Shown: piece after piece, positions 48,600 through 60,256 of the stretch
How the letters are laid out: each line of letters starts with the position of its first letter
Position numbering within the stretch: the stretch's first letter is position 1
Assembly (NCBI GenBank): GCA_028095005.1
Contig: CM051463.1
Span: 80,643,002-80,707,001, forward strand
Direction: 5' to 3'
DNA length: 64,000 bases
Source: Rhynchospora pubera
Lineage: Eukaryota; Streptophyta; Magnoliopsida; Poales; Cyperaceae
Notes under the pieces: generated by a model
What the model was told of the DNA's origin: nothing
Databases searched by the model: none
The model's input: only the letters and a program-made list of their open reading frames with translations
Made by a program: the position numbers and the translations under genes

Positions 48600-49430
48600 C
48601 TAACCATCCAAATTTTTCACAAAAGTTACACACTTCCCAATAAATTTATCCCTTCCCAATAAATTTCTTCCCTTCTTTTTTCTTCCTACCTTATTCTCAA
48701 CGCATCCAAACGGAGCCATAGTTACCTTTGTTGCTTCATACTTGTGGACCAAGGGATTTTAATATATTCTTTTCTCATTTTTTGAGTGCATTAATATGAA
48801 TTATTTGCTGTGGACTGGTTCTGGTTTATTTGTTTGACAGGTATTGGTTCTTATATGTACTTGAGAGAGTTGTTTGTATATTGATACATTATTTATTGTG
48901 AAGTAATTGTGATAATTTCATTGATACTGGTCTTTATAGATTTCAAAATTTTATATGACATGGTAAACCTGAAAATTTTCATTTTCATAAATTCCGAAAA
49001 AACAAGTTATGTTGGTCCGTACTTGGTAACCAAATCACCCTGCCAGTTCATAGTAAAAAAAACCGTGTCATCAGGTTAATGATTGCATTAGGAAAAACGA
49101 TAATTGTCAAGATGGTTCTTGATGAAAGGCCAGTCCTTGAACAAACACGTAATGCCACGTACACCCGGTCCCGGTCGTCAGCCTCAGAGCTGAAGGTTTG
49201 CCTCTACTCCAGCAACGTCCAATTGGTCCTTGCACATAAATATGCAACAGTACTTGTCCAGAGAAATTGAATGCCTACGCAAATATAATGTTGAACTAAT
49301 AATATTGTAATATCACTATGCAAAATCCTTCTGTCATGATGGAAAACTTGGTCAAGCGCCAAGTTTTAGAACAGTGCCATCAATTACATTTCATTAATAT
49401 AGCACTCCGTATTAATTGAAGAAGAATCTA

Positions 49431-49619
49431 GGCTCCGTTTGGATGGTTTCTTCCCGGAATAAGGAATAAGGAATAATCACTTTTTACCAATAAATTTATT
49501 TCTAACCATCCAAACTCTTCACAAAAGTTACACACTTTCCAAAAAATTTACCCCTTCCCAATAAATTTCTTCCCTTCTTCCTTCTTCCTACCTTATTCTC
49601 AACGCATCCAAACGGAACC
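49431..49619. mobile_element. PIF/Harbinger-like MITE, intact
   Basis: 189 bp, GGCTCCGTTTGGATG at the left and CATCCAAACGGAACC at the right, flanked by CTA on both sides (49428-49430, 49620-49622). A 3-bp duplication fits PIF/Harbinger, although its preferred site is TAA/TTA. It is almost the same as the split element at 46364-48717. Confidence 0.85.
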
Positions 49620-49838
49620 CTAAAAAGGAAAAATTATGTTCCCCACTCCTCAGGTACCAATTCCCGCCGGACTCGGGAAAAAAAAAAAACTCTAATTTAC
49701 AGAGGTCAGAGGGATAAACAATTTCGTTGCTACCAAAAAATATATACATATATATTCAATAAAAAATGACTGCTTTTTAGCTATTCAATGCCTATATAGT
49801 ATACAAATAATTTCTGTATCTGTTGTAGACTTGTAGTT

Positions 49839-49954
49839 TTTTTTTTTTTTTTGAGGGGCAGACTGGTCTAGATTGTTATGTAAGCTTTGTATTTTTGAAC
49901 GTTGTTCAGTAGTTAATGAAATTTGCGCCTACGGGCAGATCCTCAAAAAAAAAA
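49839..49954 (+). mobile_element. Short retroposon (LINE/SINE tail) with 13-bp target duplication
   Basis: TAGACTTGTAGTT stands at 49826-49838 and 49955-49967. Between them are a T-run, a segment with gttaatgaaattt and an A-run. The text is like the 3' end of a plant LINE, heavily 5'-truncated. The T-run at the 5' side and cctcaaaa at the 3' side also make the ends inverted, which is odd for a LINE. Confidence 0.65.
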
Positions 49955-49967
49955 TAGACTTGTAGTT

Positions 49968-51842
49968 CATCTCCAGTGAGGCAGTGAGAGTTCTTTCTAT
50001 GGGCTCTAACCCTATATCATTGGCTTGGCCTGCTGTTTGCTGTTGATCCCCACAAATAATTAGCCTCTCTGAAAAGGGATTCTTTTAATGTGTTTTTACT
50101 CCCTTATTGGTGGAGACTTGGAAAGAAATATTTCTTTTAATTGCCTAGCTGACACACTAGTCTGATGAGGTATTACTCCCTTTCTCCATTTACAATTTGA
50201 TCCTCCCTATTAATTTGTTCAGAAATTCCACTGGTTTCTTTGAGAAATTGTTTTTTTTTTTTTGAATTAATCTTTGAGAAATTGTGATTGCAAAGTCTAT
50301 GATGTACTGCCACATCAGCTTGTTTAATTTTACAGTGACCCCAGCACAATTGCATATGCAATGTAACTCCTTTCTTCTCTTTTTTGTTACTATAACCTTA
50401 AACTTGAAGGCGTTTGTAACAACAGCATATTGGTCTATGATCCAATTGTCACGTCACATTATATTTATTGGGCTTAACTTATATTTCCTTACTTGCGCAT
50501 ATATTTGGTTTAAATTTTATTTCTCCAAAATATCTTATTAAATCCATCTGTGCCGTTCCCTTTTGCATAATGCATTATTAGTAAGGATCAGGGGTAGAAT
50601 TGGGATTAAAACATACTAATGTTATACCACTACTCTTTGTCTTTATGTCCTCTGTATCTCAAAAGAGAGAATTAGGCATCTCACATCTCAACCATTCATC
50701 AAGAAGGAGTGCATCTTGATGTCTCACTGGATTGTGAGATACACTATTGTTTAGAAGTTGCATACATCCTCACATCAAATTTCTGTATTAGCTTTAATGA
50801 TGTTAAATGACCAATGCTATATTCAATAAAGAATGACTGCTTTTTAGCTATTCAATGCCTATAGCTATAACGCAGGGATGGAATCGTACGGTACGACAGT
50901 CAACAGACCACTTTATGCAGTGTGTAGGTCTGGAACAATCACCTCTCCATTTGCTTTTCTTCTTTAGCTTTCCATTCCCTTTTTTCTTGCACTGGACGCA
51001 TCCAATGATCACAATTGGTGCTACTTTTGCAAGCGTGCACCCTCAACTTCATATCAGTTTCATTCTCAAGTCTACTTCAAACTCTTTCGGATCCTTCTAT
51101 CCCTCTTAATCTAGTCGAGTATGAATTCTATCAAGCTTTGACTCCATGGCCATGGCTATTGGTGACGTTGTCCCTTTGCTGCAAAATTAAACTCAAATTA
51201 AACTAAAATGGGATAAGAAAGAGAATCAGAAATTCAATAAGAAATTTAAATGCACCACTCCATGGTTTGAATTAAATAATATATTCAATAGAAAAATAAT
51301 GCCTAATATAATATGTTGTAAATACTTCCAATATTAGACGAGACTATGAGGAATATCAAAGATCAAGTTTCTTTTTTATTTTCTATCTCAACTTCTCCTT
51401 GATCAAATTGTATATACGGTCTATATAGTATATACGGTCAATGACCTCTTGCATTGCAATGGTAACCGTCCAAAATAAATCAAAAATTTAATTTCTGATG
51501 GAATTAATTATAAAACAAACGGTAAGATGGTAGTGGATTTAATTAGGCCATTTCATTTTCCAACGGAAAGTTAATTCAATTGGTTGGCATGTTTAATTAT
51601 TTGCCCTAAATAAATTCTCAATTAATAGTTTTATGCAAAATTTTGAGTTTATCCAACAACTAATATTAAAAGCACAACATTAATAATCATAAATTCATTA
51701 AACCAGCTATTACAACACTTATAATTCTAAAAGAACTTACACGGATCGGAAGCACAATTACATAACTAGTAATAACAAGCAAAAACAGTAATGGACAGAC
51801 ATTTATTAAAAATTATTGCACTATTCAGCATAATAAGTAAGA
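49968..51842. other. Intergenic, no gene seen
   Basis: About 1.9 kb, AT-rich. The words gaatgactgctttttagctattcaatgcc at 50833 and at 49765 match, a short dispersed duplication. The right end should hold the 3' UTR of the ubiquitin-like gene. Confidence 0.5.
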
Positions 51843-52196
51843 CTAACATAAGCTAACATTGTTATTATTATTATTATTATTAATTAGACATTTAGACTGG
51901 ACTATTTTTTTTATCCTCCTGCTGATTGCTGAATCATGGGAGCGCATCTGCTGGTTTAAAATAATAGTTGCTCCCTCAGTAATGCCGTTCTCTTGCATAG
52001 TTCGCGCGGAATAAAACTTGGTGCCATCTGCCGATTTTAGTTGCTGTTGACTTGGGGGTATATCGGTCCAATTGCGGATTCTTTTTTTGAGTGCACCGAT
52101 TTGTTCATCAGCGCTAGTGGCCATCAGAATTTCAATGTTATGCAAATAGTGATCACTATTGAGCATCATTATCTTGAGCTTGAAATTAACATGCAT
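51843..52196 (-). CDS. Single-domain ubiquitin-like protein
   Basis: 117 residues from the ATG at 52196. I chose this start because the beta-grasp begins there (MHVNFKLKI) and its context is ccaccATG. An in-frame ATG at 52271 would add 25 residues. The order fits a ubiquitin fold: first strands, then SADEQIGALKKRI as the main helix, IPPSQQQL as the turn that matches ubiquitin IPPDQQRL, and GITEGATIIL as the last strand. There is no C-terminal Gly-Gly, so it cannot be conjugated like ubiquitin. The C-terminus is basic and ends in a run of eight Asn encoded by an (ATT)n microsatellite. It is a distant relative of the gene at 61663. Its partner or target is unknown. Confidence 0.7.
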   Translation of the reverse strand: MHVNFKLKIMMLNSDHYLHNIEILMATSADEQIGALKKRIRNWTDIPPSQQQLKSADGTKFYSARTMQENGITEGATIILNQQMRSHDSAISRRIKKIVQSKCLINNNNNNNNVSLC

Positions 52197-53055
52197 GGTG
52201 GATGATAGATGCAATTGAGAGGAAATGGACCTGGTACAGAGAGAGGAAGAACAAGTGAGAGATAAGCCCATGGGCCATGGACAAGGTAAGCCAGATCATA
52301 ACAACTAATTCAAGTATATCCAAGCAATCACAGAAGCAAGCAATTGATATCATTATAATTCCAATACAGCAACACAACAGATCAAATAGAGCTCACATTA
52401 AGTGTACATGACAGATCAAATTCAAACAAATGCAATTGCACACATACATAATCAATCCAACAGTCTCGATAACAAGTCAATTTAGGTGAAGAGCCAACCA
52501 ATCGAGCTCTAGCATGCATTCCACAGAAAGAGAAAGAGAGAGAGAAAGAGGGGGGAAAGAAACAAACCGAGATATATATAGGTCCCAAAAGCAAGAGGAA
52601 GGGAAAGAGCTTCAGTTGCGACTATATGTGGTTTGTGTGCGAGTGAGTGAGAACAGAGAAGAAAGAGAGGATTAGAGGAATGACCGAATGAGCCAATGGA
52701 CAATGCCACAAATCCACAATGGTCTCATCCCAAAACAGGAAGCGGACGCGAATTTCCGCTGAGTAAACTTGAGTGAGAGTGTGAGACTAATTGAAATTCA
52801 GGAATTGATTGTGGCAACAACAATACAATCTAGATGAAACAGATCAAGAACATTAGATCCAAAGGATAAGAAAATCAAGAATTAATTCACAGATCGGACG
52901 GTCTACGAATTTTCAGATTCAAAGTTTCTGTATTTTACTATTTTTGGTTAGGTTAATTTAACTTACAGGTCCTTTATTTAATGATGAAACATTCCTATAT
53001 ATAACATCATAATATGACCCCCGTTCCAATGAAAGTAGTGTTGTATTGTTTGATA
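52197..53055. other. 5' flank of the ubiquitin-like gene
   Basis: Contains a GA-rich stretch at 52526-52560 and tatatata at about 52573 on the minus strand upstream of the start, which could be its promoter and 5' UTR. No other feature is visible. Confidence 0.4.
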
Positions 53056-53062
53056 CTAGCAG

Positions 53063-53083
53063 TGCCCGCTCAATGTGCGGGCA
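53063..53083 (-). repeat. Helitron 3'-terminal hairpin
   Basis: A perfect 7-bp stem with a 7-base loop, three bases before CTAG on the minus strand. Confidence 0.75.
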
Positions 53084-53485
53084 ATTCTTTATTTAATTTT
53101 TAATATATATTTTTTATGTGAATTTTTTTCTTAAAAAATTGTGCTACACATGATCTAATAGGGACTTTCATTATATAATTTTTAGTGAGCTACCCTTAGA
53201 CCTATCAATAATCAATTAAAAAAAATGAGACAAAAATCTTAGGCACCCTTTTTAATAGTATCAATAAAATCAATCTCCATAAGCACTTTTCAATAATAAT
53301 ATATTCTTAGTTACAAAATAAAATGACATAAATCAAATTTAATCACAAAGCACATCAATTCTATTTCTTCCACGAACTGATTCTAGTACTTTAGTTTGTT
53401 GACAAAGGCCTGTACAATTATCTTTCAATTAATTCTAGTACTTTTTAATTTTACCTTTTTTTTGTAATTATTCCCCTTCCAATCA

Positions 53486-53565
53486 AAGCTCTCTCAGTTT
53501 TGTCCTTAAAATGAAAATCTATATACGAAAGCTCTCTCAGTTTTGTCCTTAAAATGAAAATCTAT
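53486..53565 (+). repeat. 40-bp tandem duplication inside the Helitron
   Basis: aaagctctctcagttttgtc... to aaaatctat is present twice in a row. Confidence 0.85.
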
Positions 53566-53996
53566 TTTTGAACTTAAAACTTCAATGGGTCTACTTACTA
53601 TTACTATTAATTTATTTGAAACTTAAAAGTGACCATAAATTTGGTTAAGAAAGAAAGAACAAATTAGTTCCTCAAAACTGAAATGATTCTTAATAGCAAT
53701 TTTCTCAAGTAAGTTGCACCTATTCGAATTAATATAAGTTTCAAAAGCACGTCGTAGAAGCCTAAAGTGACAAAAACCAATGACAAGCAGAAAGGCAAAA
53801 AAAACTCAATTCCATAGCATTCTTGTAAGTTTGATAGATCAGAATGAAGATTTTGTTCTTACCACCGAAAGAAGTTTCATTCCCAAAGAAGGGTTAAGCC
53901 TTCACCATAAACGAAATTAGCCCTACATGTCCATAGACCACAAATGAACTAATACGTACAGAAAAGCTAACACATTCATCCAGCTGGTACACATAC

Positions 53997-54079
53997 CATT
54001 AAGAATCTTGAGGGTAGTAACGACACATTTGGCACCCGCAAATTCAACAAAACACAACATATGCTCCTTCTTCATCTTT
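53997..54079 (-). pseudogene. Captured exon resembling an RRM fragment
   Basis: An exon of 83 bp with AG and GT edges on the minus strand reads MLCFVEFAGAKCVVTTLKIL, then NG. The pattern of CFVEF (RNP1 type), AKC and the following helix resembles the second half of an RNA-recognition motif in plant RBPMS/Whi3-like proteins, from my knowledge of those families. No neighbouring RRM exons are present. Confidence 0.5.
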
Positions 54080-54333
54080 CTGCAATCCAAAATTTTAGAA
54101 GCGTTGATATATTTCATTTCTACATTGCTATTTTGTTAGCAAAAGATAAGTAGCATTTATACTGGAAGTATATTTTTTCACAAAAGAAAATAAAATACAG
54201 AGGTAAATTTGAAGGCTAACAAAATTTGGAAATCATCAAAGTTGGACATAATTTAGTACCTAAATTACAAAGATGTAAAGCATAACAACCCTGCCAAGAA
54301 ACCTAAGTTTGTTTGCCTTCCTCTTTTTCTCTA

Positions 54334-54470
54334 TCACTTGGCCTCAGCATCAGCTATCTTGATACCTGCACCTTTTGCCTCTTCCTTGATGGGATGTCTG
54401 TTGATGTTGTTTTGTGGCTTACAATGTTGTTGAGTTGTGTCCTTTTGCTTCAGGACTGGTGTTTTTTATT
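54334..54470 (-). pseudogene. Captured C-terminal coding piece
   Basis: An open frame on the minus strand of about 45 codons ends with NRHPIKEEAKGAGIKIADAE, then AK and TGA. The composition is that of a genuine soluble protein end. Family not recognised. Confidence 0.35.
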
Positions 54471-54838
54471 TCAAATCATACTTTTTTTTTAGCCAATAAG
54501 CCTACCTAACCTGCTTTGTTTTAAGTAATTGTTTGTTTATTGTTCTAAGTTGTCGACCATGATATACCAGCTTGGTGATGATTTTGGATGAATGTGAAGA
54601 CTTATTTTTTTTTCAATTCTATTTTATTGGACGAGACACCTTAACTTGGAATCGATGAGCTGCCTAAAATTTTCTGGTACCTCATGTTTTAACTTCATAT
54701 AAGGAGAACCAAATTGTAAGAATCGACCAATATATGTAGTCTGAGAGGAGATTGTAGAAATGGTACCTCAATGAAATTAGAGGTGGTCCAAATTTATGAT
54801 CTGTGGATAAGGTCATCTATGATAATGAAATTGTACCT

Positions 54839-55043
54839 GAAATTGGCCAAATTCAATATTTCAACACAAGTAACAGTATTTTGAATACCAAAACTATACG
54901 ATTAACCTCTTTCTAAGATAACAGTTCTATATATTCAATGAAATTGGCCAAATCCAATATTTCAACATAAGTAAATATTGTAATTTCAATACCAAAACTA
55001 TACGATTAACCCCTCTCTAAGAATAACAGTTCTATATATTCAA
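54839..55043 (+). repeat. Tandem duplication of about 105 bp inside the Helitron
   Basis: gaaattggccaaat(t/c)caatatttc through ttctatatattcaatg is present twice with small differences. Confidence 0.88.
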
Positions 55044-55742
55044 TGCTTTACTTTTATTTTTTGAAAAATGGCATGAGACAACTTGTATCTCAAATACAAA
55101 AAACGAAACCTGACATACATGAATCGCCCAAGTTACCTATACTATATTCTAACATACCCAAATTACAAGACTCTGTTGTCCTTAATTTTGACCCTTTAAG
55201 CCCACATCAGAGTCAGGCATGGATCGGCGCCTTGTACACTTTTCTTTCCTACCTAACATTAGATAACAACAAAATTCCTTAGTTTAACTTTTAAGACAAT
55301 ATTCATTATAAAAAAGAGAATAATAATGAAACATTCCAACATAAATTTAATTGATATGTCATGCAGGACATCATGCAAAGTGCCTTTAGTAGCAAACTGA
55401 TAGAAACTATTTTATTGTTTGCTTCAAGGCAGTACCTAACATCCATATTGAACTCAAATTTTCTTTCTTTTCGTTTAATTTGACATGCTTCTGTCCATTC
55501 ACACTGATATGAAAAATTGAGTTAATATGAAAAATTAGTCAATTTCGGACAACACAACAACATAAATTAGAACACATGGTCAGGTCCATTTAAGTTATTC
55601 AAAATTGCATAAATCAAATAATCAAACAAAATTAAGTTCGGAGTAAATAAATAAGCATGATCAAATTGAATAAATCGTGGAACTTAAATATCCCAATTGC
55701 ATAAATCGTGTAAATAGGGAAGAAAAAGAAAAACCAAACCTA

Positions 55743-55792
55743 CACGAGAAGTTACTCGCTTGTTCCGAAAGATCAAGGAACTTCGAGGCCAT
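55743..55792 (-). pseudogene. Captured first-exon-like piece
   Basis: ATG at 55792 on the minus strand opens MASKFLDLSEQASNFSC and reaches a GT donor-like gtaggt. The upstream sequence is a GC-richer 5' UTR-like stretch. The donor gene is not recognised. Confidence 0.3.
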
Positions 55793-56900
55793 GTTGAATC
55801 AGAAGACTAAAGACGACGCACGAAGCCTTAGTTGAGAGGTGCTGAGAGAAAGGGGTTAGCCGAGTAAAGAAGGTGCAATGGTCGGAGTCCGCAGCCATTC
55901 GTCTTGAAAATAGGTTAAGCTTCTATCTAGTCGCTCTTCACGGACTTCATGGAGTAGAATTCGTCGTCAGATGTCAGGCGGTTGTGGGGATACGCCTGCA
56001 AATCTGCAATTGGGTAGATCTACGGGCAAAGAGGGCAGCAACCCTTCTTCAATTATTCGCTGGGGGCCTTTGTGCACTCATGTTCGCTGCTGCCATCATT
56101 TTCTCGAAATATTTCTTGCTCTCTCGACTTCTCCTCTCACTCTCATGATGAAGCAAGCCATAGAGATTGAGAATTCGCTGGATAAACAAAACAAGGGAGA
56201 GAGGAGGGAGATGATCGGATGGGTGGTAGAAAGAGGGAGGATGGGCGCAAAAAGGATAAAGGAAGGTGCGGAGGACGGCGGCAGACTCCCTCGCTAGACA
56301 ACTCAAACCCTTCGCCCTCCTCTCAGACCATGGCCCGACCTCAATTCCTCTCCCTCTCGCTCATACCTCTCTTTCCCTCGCTGCCACTCACTCTTTTACT
56401 CTCTCTTTCTCGAGTTGGCCGACATTGTCGAGACGGGTGACGATTGGCAGTGGCTTGACAGCAATCGGCTGGAGAAGGATGGAGAGGTTGGGTCTGTGCT
56501 GCCGAGAGAGAAGGGATGAGGGAGACAATCGGCTGGGGAAGAGAGGGAGGGAGAGGGGTTCTAGGTTCTGTGCAGTTGGTGCGCACGGGAGAAAGAAGAA
56601 AAGGGGAAGAGAGAGGGATAAAGCGGAAGAGAGTTAATGAAACGCAATTAAAAATTATCGGACGCGAGAATCGAACATTCCTCTATGCTAATAAAACCAA
56701 CGCAATCTCGCTAGTAGCGAAAGTTAACAGCTCTATACCAAAAGTTTAAACTTTTTATCTCGTAATTAAATCCAAACCGCTGATTTAATCAAATCACAAA
56801 AATAAACGGTCCATATTGCATTGGGTAAACAATTGTTTCCTCCTTTGGGTTCAAATTTTGGATAGACCTTTGAACTAGTGCTTTTATAAGTAGTAAAAGA

Positions 56901-58045
56901 TAATTTGTTAACCCTGTAAAATTAAGATGATTTTTTCCCGATAATTAAGGACTATTTCTTCTCTTTATATAATATGGGAGAACGATCATAAAATCAGTAC
57001 AATGTTCCATTAGAGATAATTTGAAAACTTTGATAACAATCTCACACTAATTAAAGTAATAAAAACCTTTCCACATCCGGATCCATATTTGAAAGGTTAT
57101 TTAAAAGGGCATAATTGTTATATCTATTGTTTGATGGCATAAAACTAATTTCTATTATTTTATGCTGGCATACAAATAATTTGTCGTTTAGTGATAATAT
57201 ATCTCTAATTTCAAATATTTGTAGTGGCATATATCTAAATCATCTACTATAATACTTTTTTCTGTGTCGCGACATTTACAAAAATTATTATAGTTAGATC
57301 TGAAATGCTGTATATTTATACATGGCAAGAATTGACTTCGATCCCTTATGGTAAAGTTGCACAGTTTTTTATTATTAAAGCATGATTAATTAATGACTGT
57401 AGGAATGTAAGGGTTTATAGTGGGAGGTGCTTTGAGCAACATGTTTTTAACTTGGAGCAACATCAATTTTTTTAAAATATCTAATTTGCCCTTCCGAATT
57501 TTCTGACTCTACTCAGATTCCATTTTATTTTTGTATTAAATTTGGGAAGTCCATGTACGAGTACGAGTTCTGTTAATTATTTTCTTCATAAATTTTGTTT
57601 ATAAAACATTCTGTGAAAAACGAAGCATAATACATATAAGCATTATAAGTTATAAAAAAATGAATTTATATAGCTAATTCAGTTCTTACTATTGAGCTTT
57701 ATATTTATATTAATTTGTATTAATTTTTCAGTTAATTCTTATAGTACGAATAAGCCATCAACTTCAAAAATAAAATTAGGCGCACTAATATATTTATTTG
57801 AAGAAAGTAGTAAAATTTTAGGAGACGAAATAAATTTAAATCAATTGGATTTAGCACTAGCGTTTGGATATATTCTATTAGAAAATTTATTGGAAAAGTT
57901 TATTGAGGGCATATTTGTCCATATTATTTTCTATATGTTGCTCCAAGTGAAAACCTGGTTGCCCAAAGCAGCTCCCATCATTTCCAATATCATTTCATTC
58001 CTGAAATGACTTTACAAAATAAGAAAAGTAGTTTTATTACTTCTA
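56901..58045. other. Spacer between two Helitrons
   Basis: AT-rich, no gene. The open stretch at about 57692-58009 has very biased AT composition and no motif, so I do not count it as coding. Confidence 0.4.
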
Positions 58046-58393
58046 CTAGCAAAAAGATGCCCTCAATACGTGGGCAAATAAAAAAATAAAATATTGATAT
58101 TATTTTTTGTTATATATAAAATGTTACATGTTAGGCAATAAAAATATGGTAAAATCAATAATTTAGTCTTTCCTTTCGAATAAATAGCTAATTTGGTAGT
58201 AACTTAATTTTTTTTAAGAAAAGTCTAACATTGATCTAGACCACTGATCAAATCAAATTACACAAATCAATGGTCCATAATTGATATAAGAATTGTTTAC
58301 ACCCTTTTATTTGACAAAAGTTTACTCCTTTTATATGATAAGTTTACTCCTTTTATATGGGTGCTTTATAAGTAGTATATAGAAGTATATAGA
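58046..58393 (-). mobile_element. Short non-autonomous Helitron
   Basis: On the minus strand it runs from TCTATATACTTC (58393) to a degraded hairpin (tgccc...gggca) and GCTAG (58046). The bases outside are A at the 5' end and T at the 3' end, as expected for Helitron insertion between A and T. The part atcaatggtccataattgat near the 5' end is shared with the elements ending at 56900 and 62545. Confidence 0.72.
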
Positions 58394-59236
58394 TTTGATT
58401 CATAATTGACACCATTGATTTGTTGTCAGCGAAGACAGAAGACTGGTCAGTTTCTCCAGCTAATTTGTGCCATAAAAGCGGCTCAGCTTTTTATTTTCTG
58501 CTCAGTAAATTATATTTTCTAACTGAAATCGGAAAATATTTTTTCAGTATATTTATATCCCGGATTTTTTTTTTATTATTATTGCTTAGAATCTGTGTGC
58601 ATTTGTCCTTTAAGCAACATATTTCTTTCAATCCTTGTTTAGTAAAATTCCATGGTTCTTCAAATTTCAAGACATGTAAACACCTAACCAGTGTAGGTAA
58701 CATGCCCATCAGGATTGAGAACAATTCTCATATCATGACTGAAATTCAAAGACATATTTTCACCATGTAAAAGTTGGTGAATACCACAGTCCAAAGCATG
58801 AGGTATCTTTTTTTCATGTACATCATATAATGTTGTGATCTGAACCTTTTCATTCTTTCATTGGGTGTACTTGAACAACATCAAAAATAATGTGTGATGC
58901 CAGTTTTCCTCATTTTAGGGAAAAAAATGTTACCTCATGATGGGTGTTATAAACTTAACAAAAATAGATTCTTAATTAGGTCAGTGATGATCAACAAAAG
59001 CATAGAGGATGAATATGTATGTATTTCTAGAAATTGTAATTAAAGAGCAATGTTTGTATCGAGGATTCCTGAGCTGCTGATGCTATTATATGTTTAATAT
59101 AAATATTGTTAACACAAGGTCAATATTTTAAACTCGGTTGCTAAGAATTTATGCAATTTTAAAGGTGCATTTATTTTTTTTGCTTCTCGATTGATCTGTT
59201 TCCAATATCAGTTTGTGTTGCTATTTGCATGGTCCA
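58394..59236. other. Intergenic, no gene seen
   Basis: AT-rich. No coding or repeat signal that I can define. Confidence 0.4.
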
Positions 59237-59540
59237 TAATTTAAAATGGAAATTGATTACTGCCATCTGCAGTTTTGCCATCTCTGTCATCGCTAAATAT
59301 AAAGTGAACATATAGACGATCTAAGTGAACACATACAAACAAATAAGTTCAATGAAAATAAGTTGAATATGCATGTAAACTTCTGAACAAGTGATGACAA
59401 CACTTATTTGTTTGTAAGTGTTCATTTAGATCGTCTATATGTTCATCTTGTTTGTTGTATATGTTCACTTTGTATTTAGCGATGGCAGGGATGACAAAAC
59501 TGTAGATGGTAGTTATCATTCCTGATTTAAAATCTATAAT
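59237..59540. mobile_element. Fold-back element, family F3
   Basis: Inverted arms of over 100 bp meet around 59390. The left arm has ctgccatctgcagttttgcc and gctaaatataaagtgaacat; the right arm has the reverse complements. A decayed relative is at about 3110-3245. No coding. Confidence 0.75.
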
Positions 59541-59647
59541 GCAAGTGCATAGTTGCATTGCAAAAATGAGGATAGCCAGGTACCATGTCGTCTTCAGAGT
59601 TTCTTATATGAAAAGAGGGGTAGAAATTTGCACTTTTATAAAGGAAA

Positions 59648-59735
59648 AATTGGATATAATCCCTTACAATCTTCTCCAATTGGATATAACCCCTACAATC
59701 TTCAAAACCGGATATAACCCCCTCCAATCATATGT
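59648..59735 (+). repeat. Three-unit tandem repeat
   Basis: ggatataa(t)ccc(c)tacaatctt, about 29 bp, is repeated three times with changes. Confidence 0.65.
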
Positions 59736-59759
59736 ATTAAGAATATAACCCCTTTCTTT

Positions 59760-60215
59760 TGATTTTAACTATTTTTAAATAGAGCAGCATGAAAGGAGAG
59801 GAAAAAGAGATAGAACCTGTGCGATTTCTTTTGAGGAGGTATCGATTTCTGTTGCTCTCCAATCTGTTGCCGCTTCGATCTAGGGTTTTGGTTGCGAGTG
59901 AGAGAGAGAGCGCGTGCGCGAGAGAATGCTCCGATCTAGGCGCGAGAGAGCTCGAAGATAGAGGAGCTCCGATCTAGGGTTTTAAACAGGAGGCAAAACT
60001 TTTGAAGAGGAGGTGGATTGTGTGTGTTTCGATTCAGAGGAGTAGATAGGCGAAATAAAGAGAGAGGAAACAGAGCGAATTTGACAGACGGAACGGAACT
60101 TTTATTCGCTCAACGACATCGCGCGAGTCATCATCTGCACGAATCTTGGAGTCGATTGAACGGTTCGGATTGCGACTCACCAGGGCCCCTGTGAGTTGCA
60201 ACTCACCATAGCAAA

Positions 60216-60222
<7 letters not shown>
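59760..60222. other. GA-rich stretch and a decayed F2 fold-back end
   Basis: 59880-59990 has gatctagggtttt twice and a GA/GC-rich part, which looks like a captured 5' UTR. From about 60150, gactcaccagg and gtgagttgcaactcaccatag resemble the end of the F2 element (45582-45989). A (TA)n run follows at 60222-60250. Confidence 0.4.

Positions 60223-60253
<31 letters not shown>

Positions 60254-60256
<3 letters not shown>

Larger units (their letters stand above)
46364..48717. mobile_element. PIF/Harbinger-like MITE split by a Copia element
   Basis: The parts 46364-46439 and 48605-48717 together match the intact element at 49431-49619. Ends GGCTCCGTTTGGATG and CATCCAAACGGAGCC form a perfect 15-bp inverted repeat, flanked by ATA on both sides (46361-46363, 48718-48720). 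A Copia element sits at position 76 of the MITE. Confidence 0.88.
53056..56900 (-). mobile_element. Helitron of about 3.8 kb carrying gene fragments
   Basis: The 3' end on the minus strand is the hairpin TGCCCGC-loop-GCGGGCA (53063-53083) followed by CTAG and a T, the standard Helitron end. The proposed 5' end is TCTTTTACTACTTATAAAAG at 56900, preceded by A, and it matches the 5' ends of the Helitrons at 58393 and 62545. No Rep/helicase is found, so it is non-autonomous. It contains an RRM-like exon, a short coding end and a first-exon-like piece, all on its own strand, plus a GC-richer part (55.8-56.6 kb). Pairing of the two ends is inferred. Confidence 0.6.

Noticed and set aside
55873..56749. 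Several overlapping GC-rich frames in the right part of the Helitron
   Set aside because: Six-frame openness from composition and GA/CT runs; no domain, no splice pattern. Could be captured UTR.
57692..58009. 105-codon frame left of the small Helitron
   Set aside because: Very AT-rich, Ile/Leu/Asn/Lys only, no homology that I recognise; it ends beside a transposon end.
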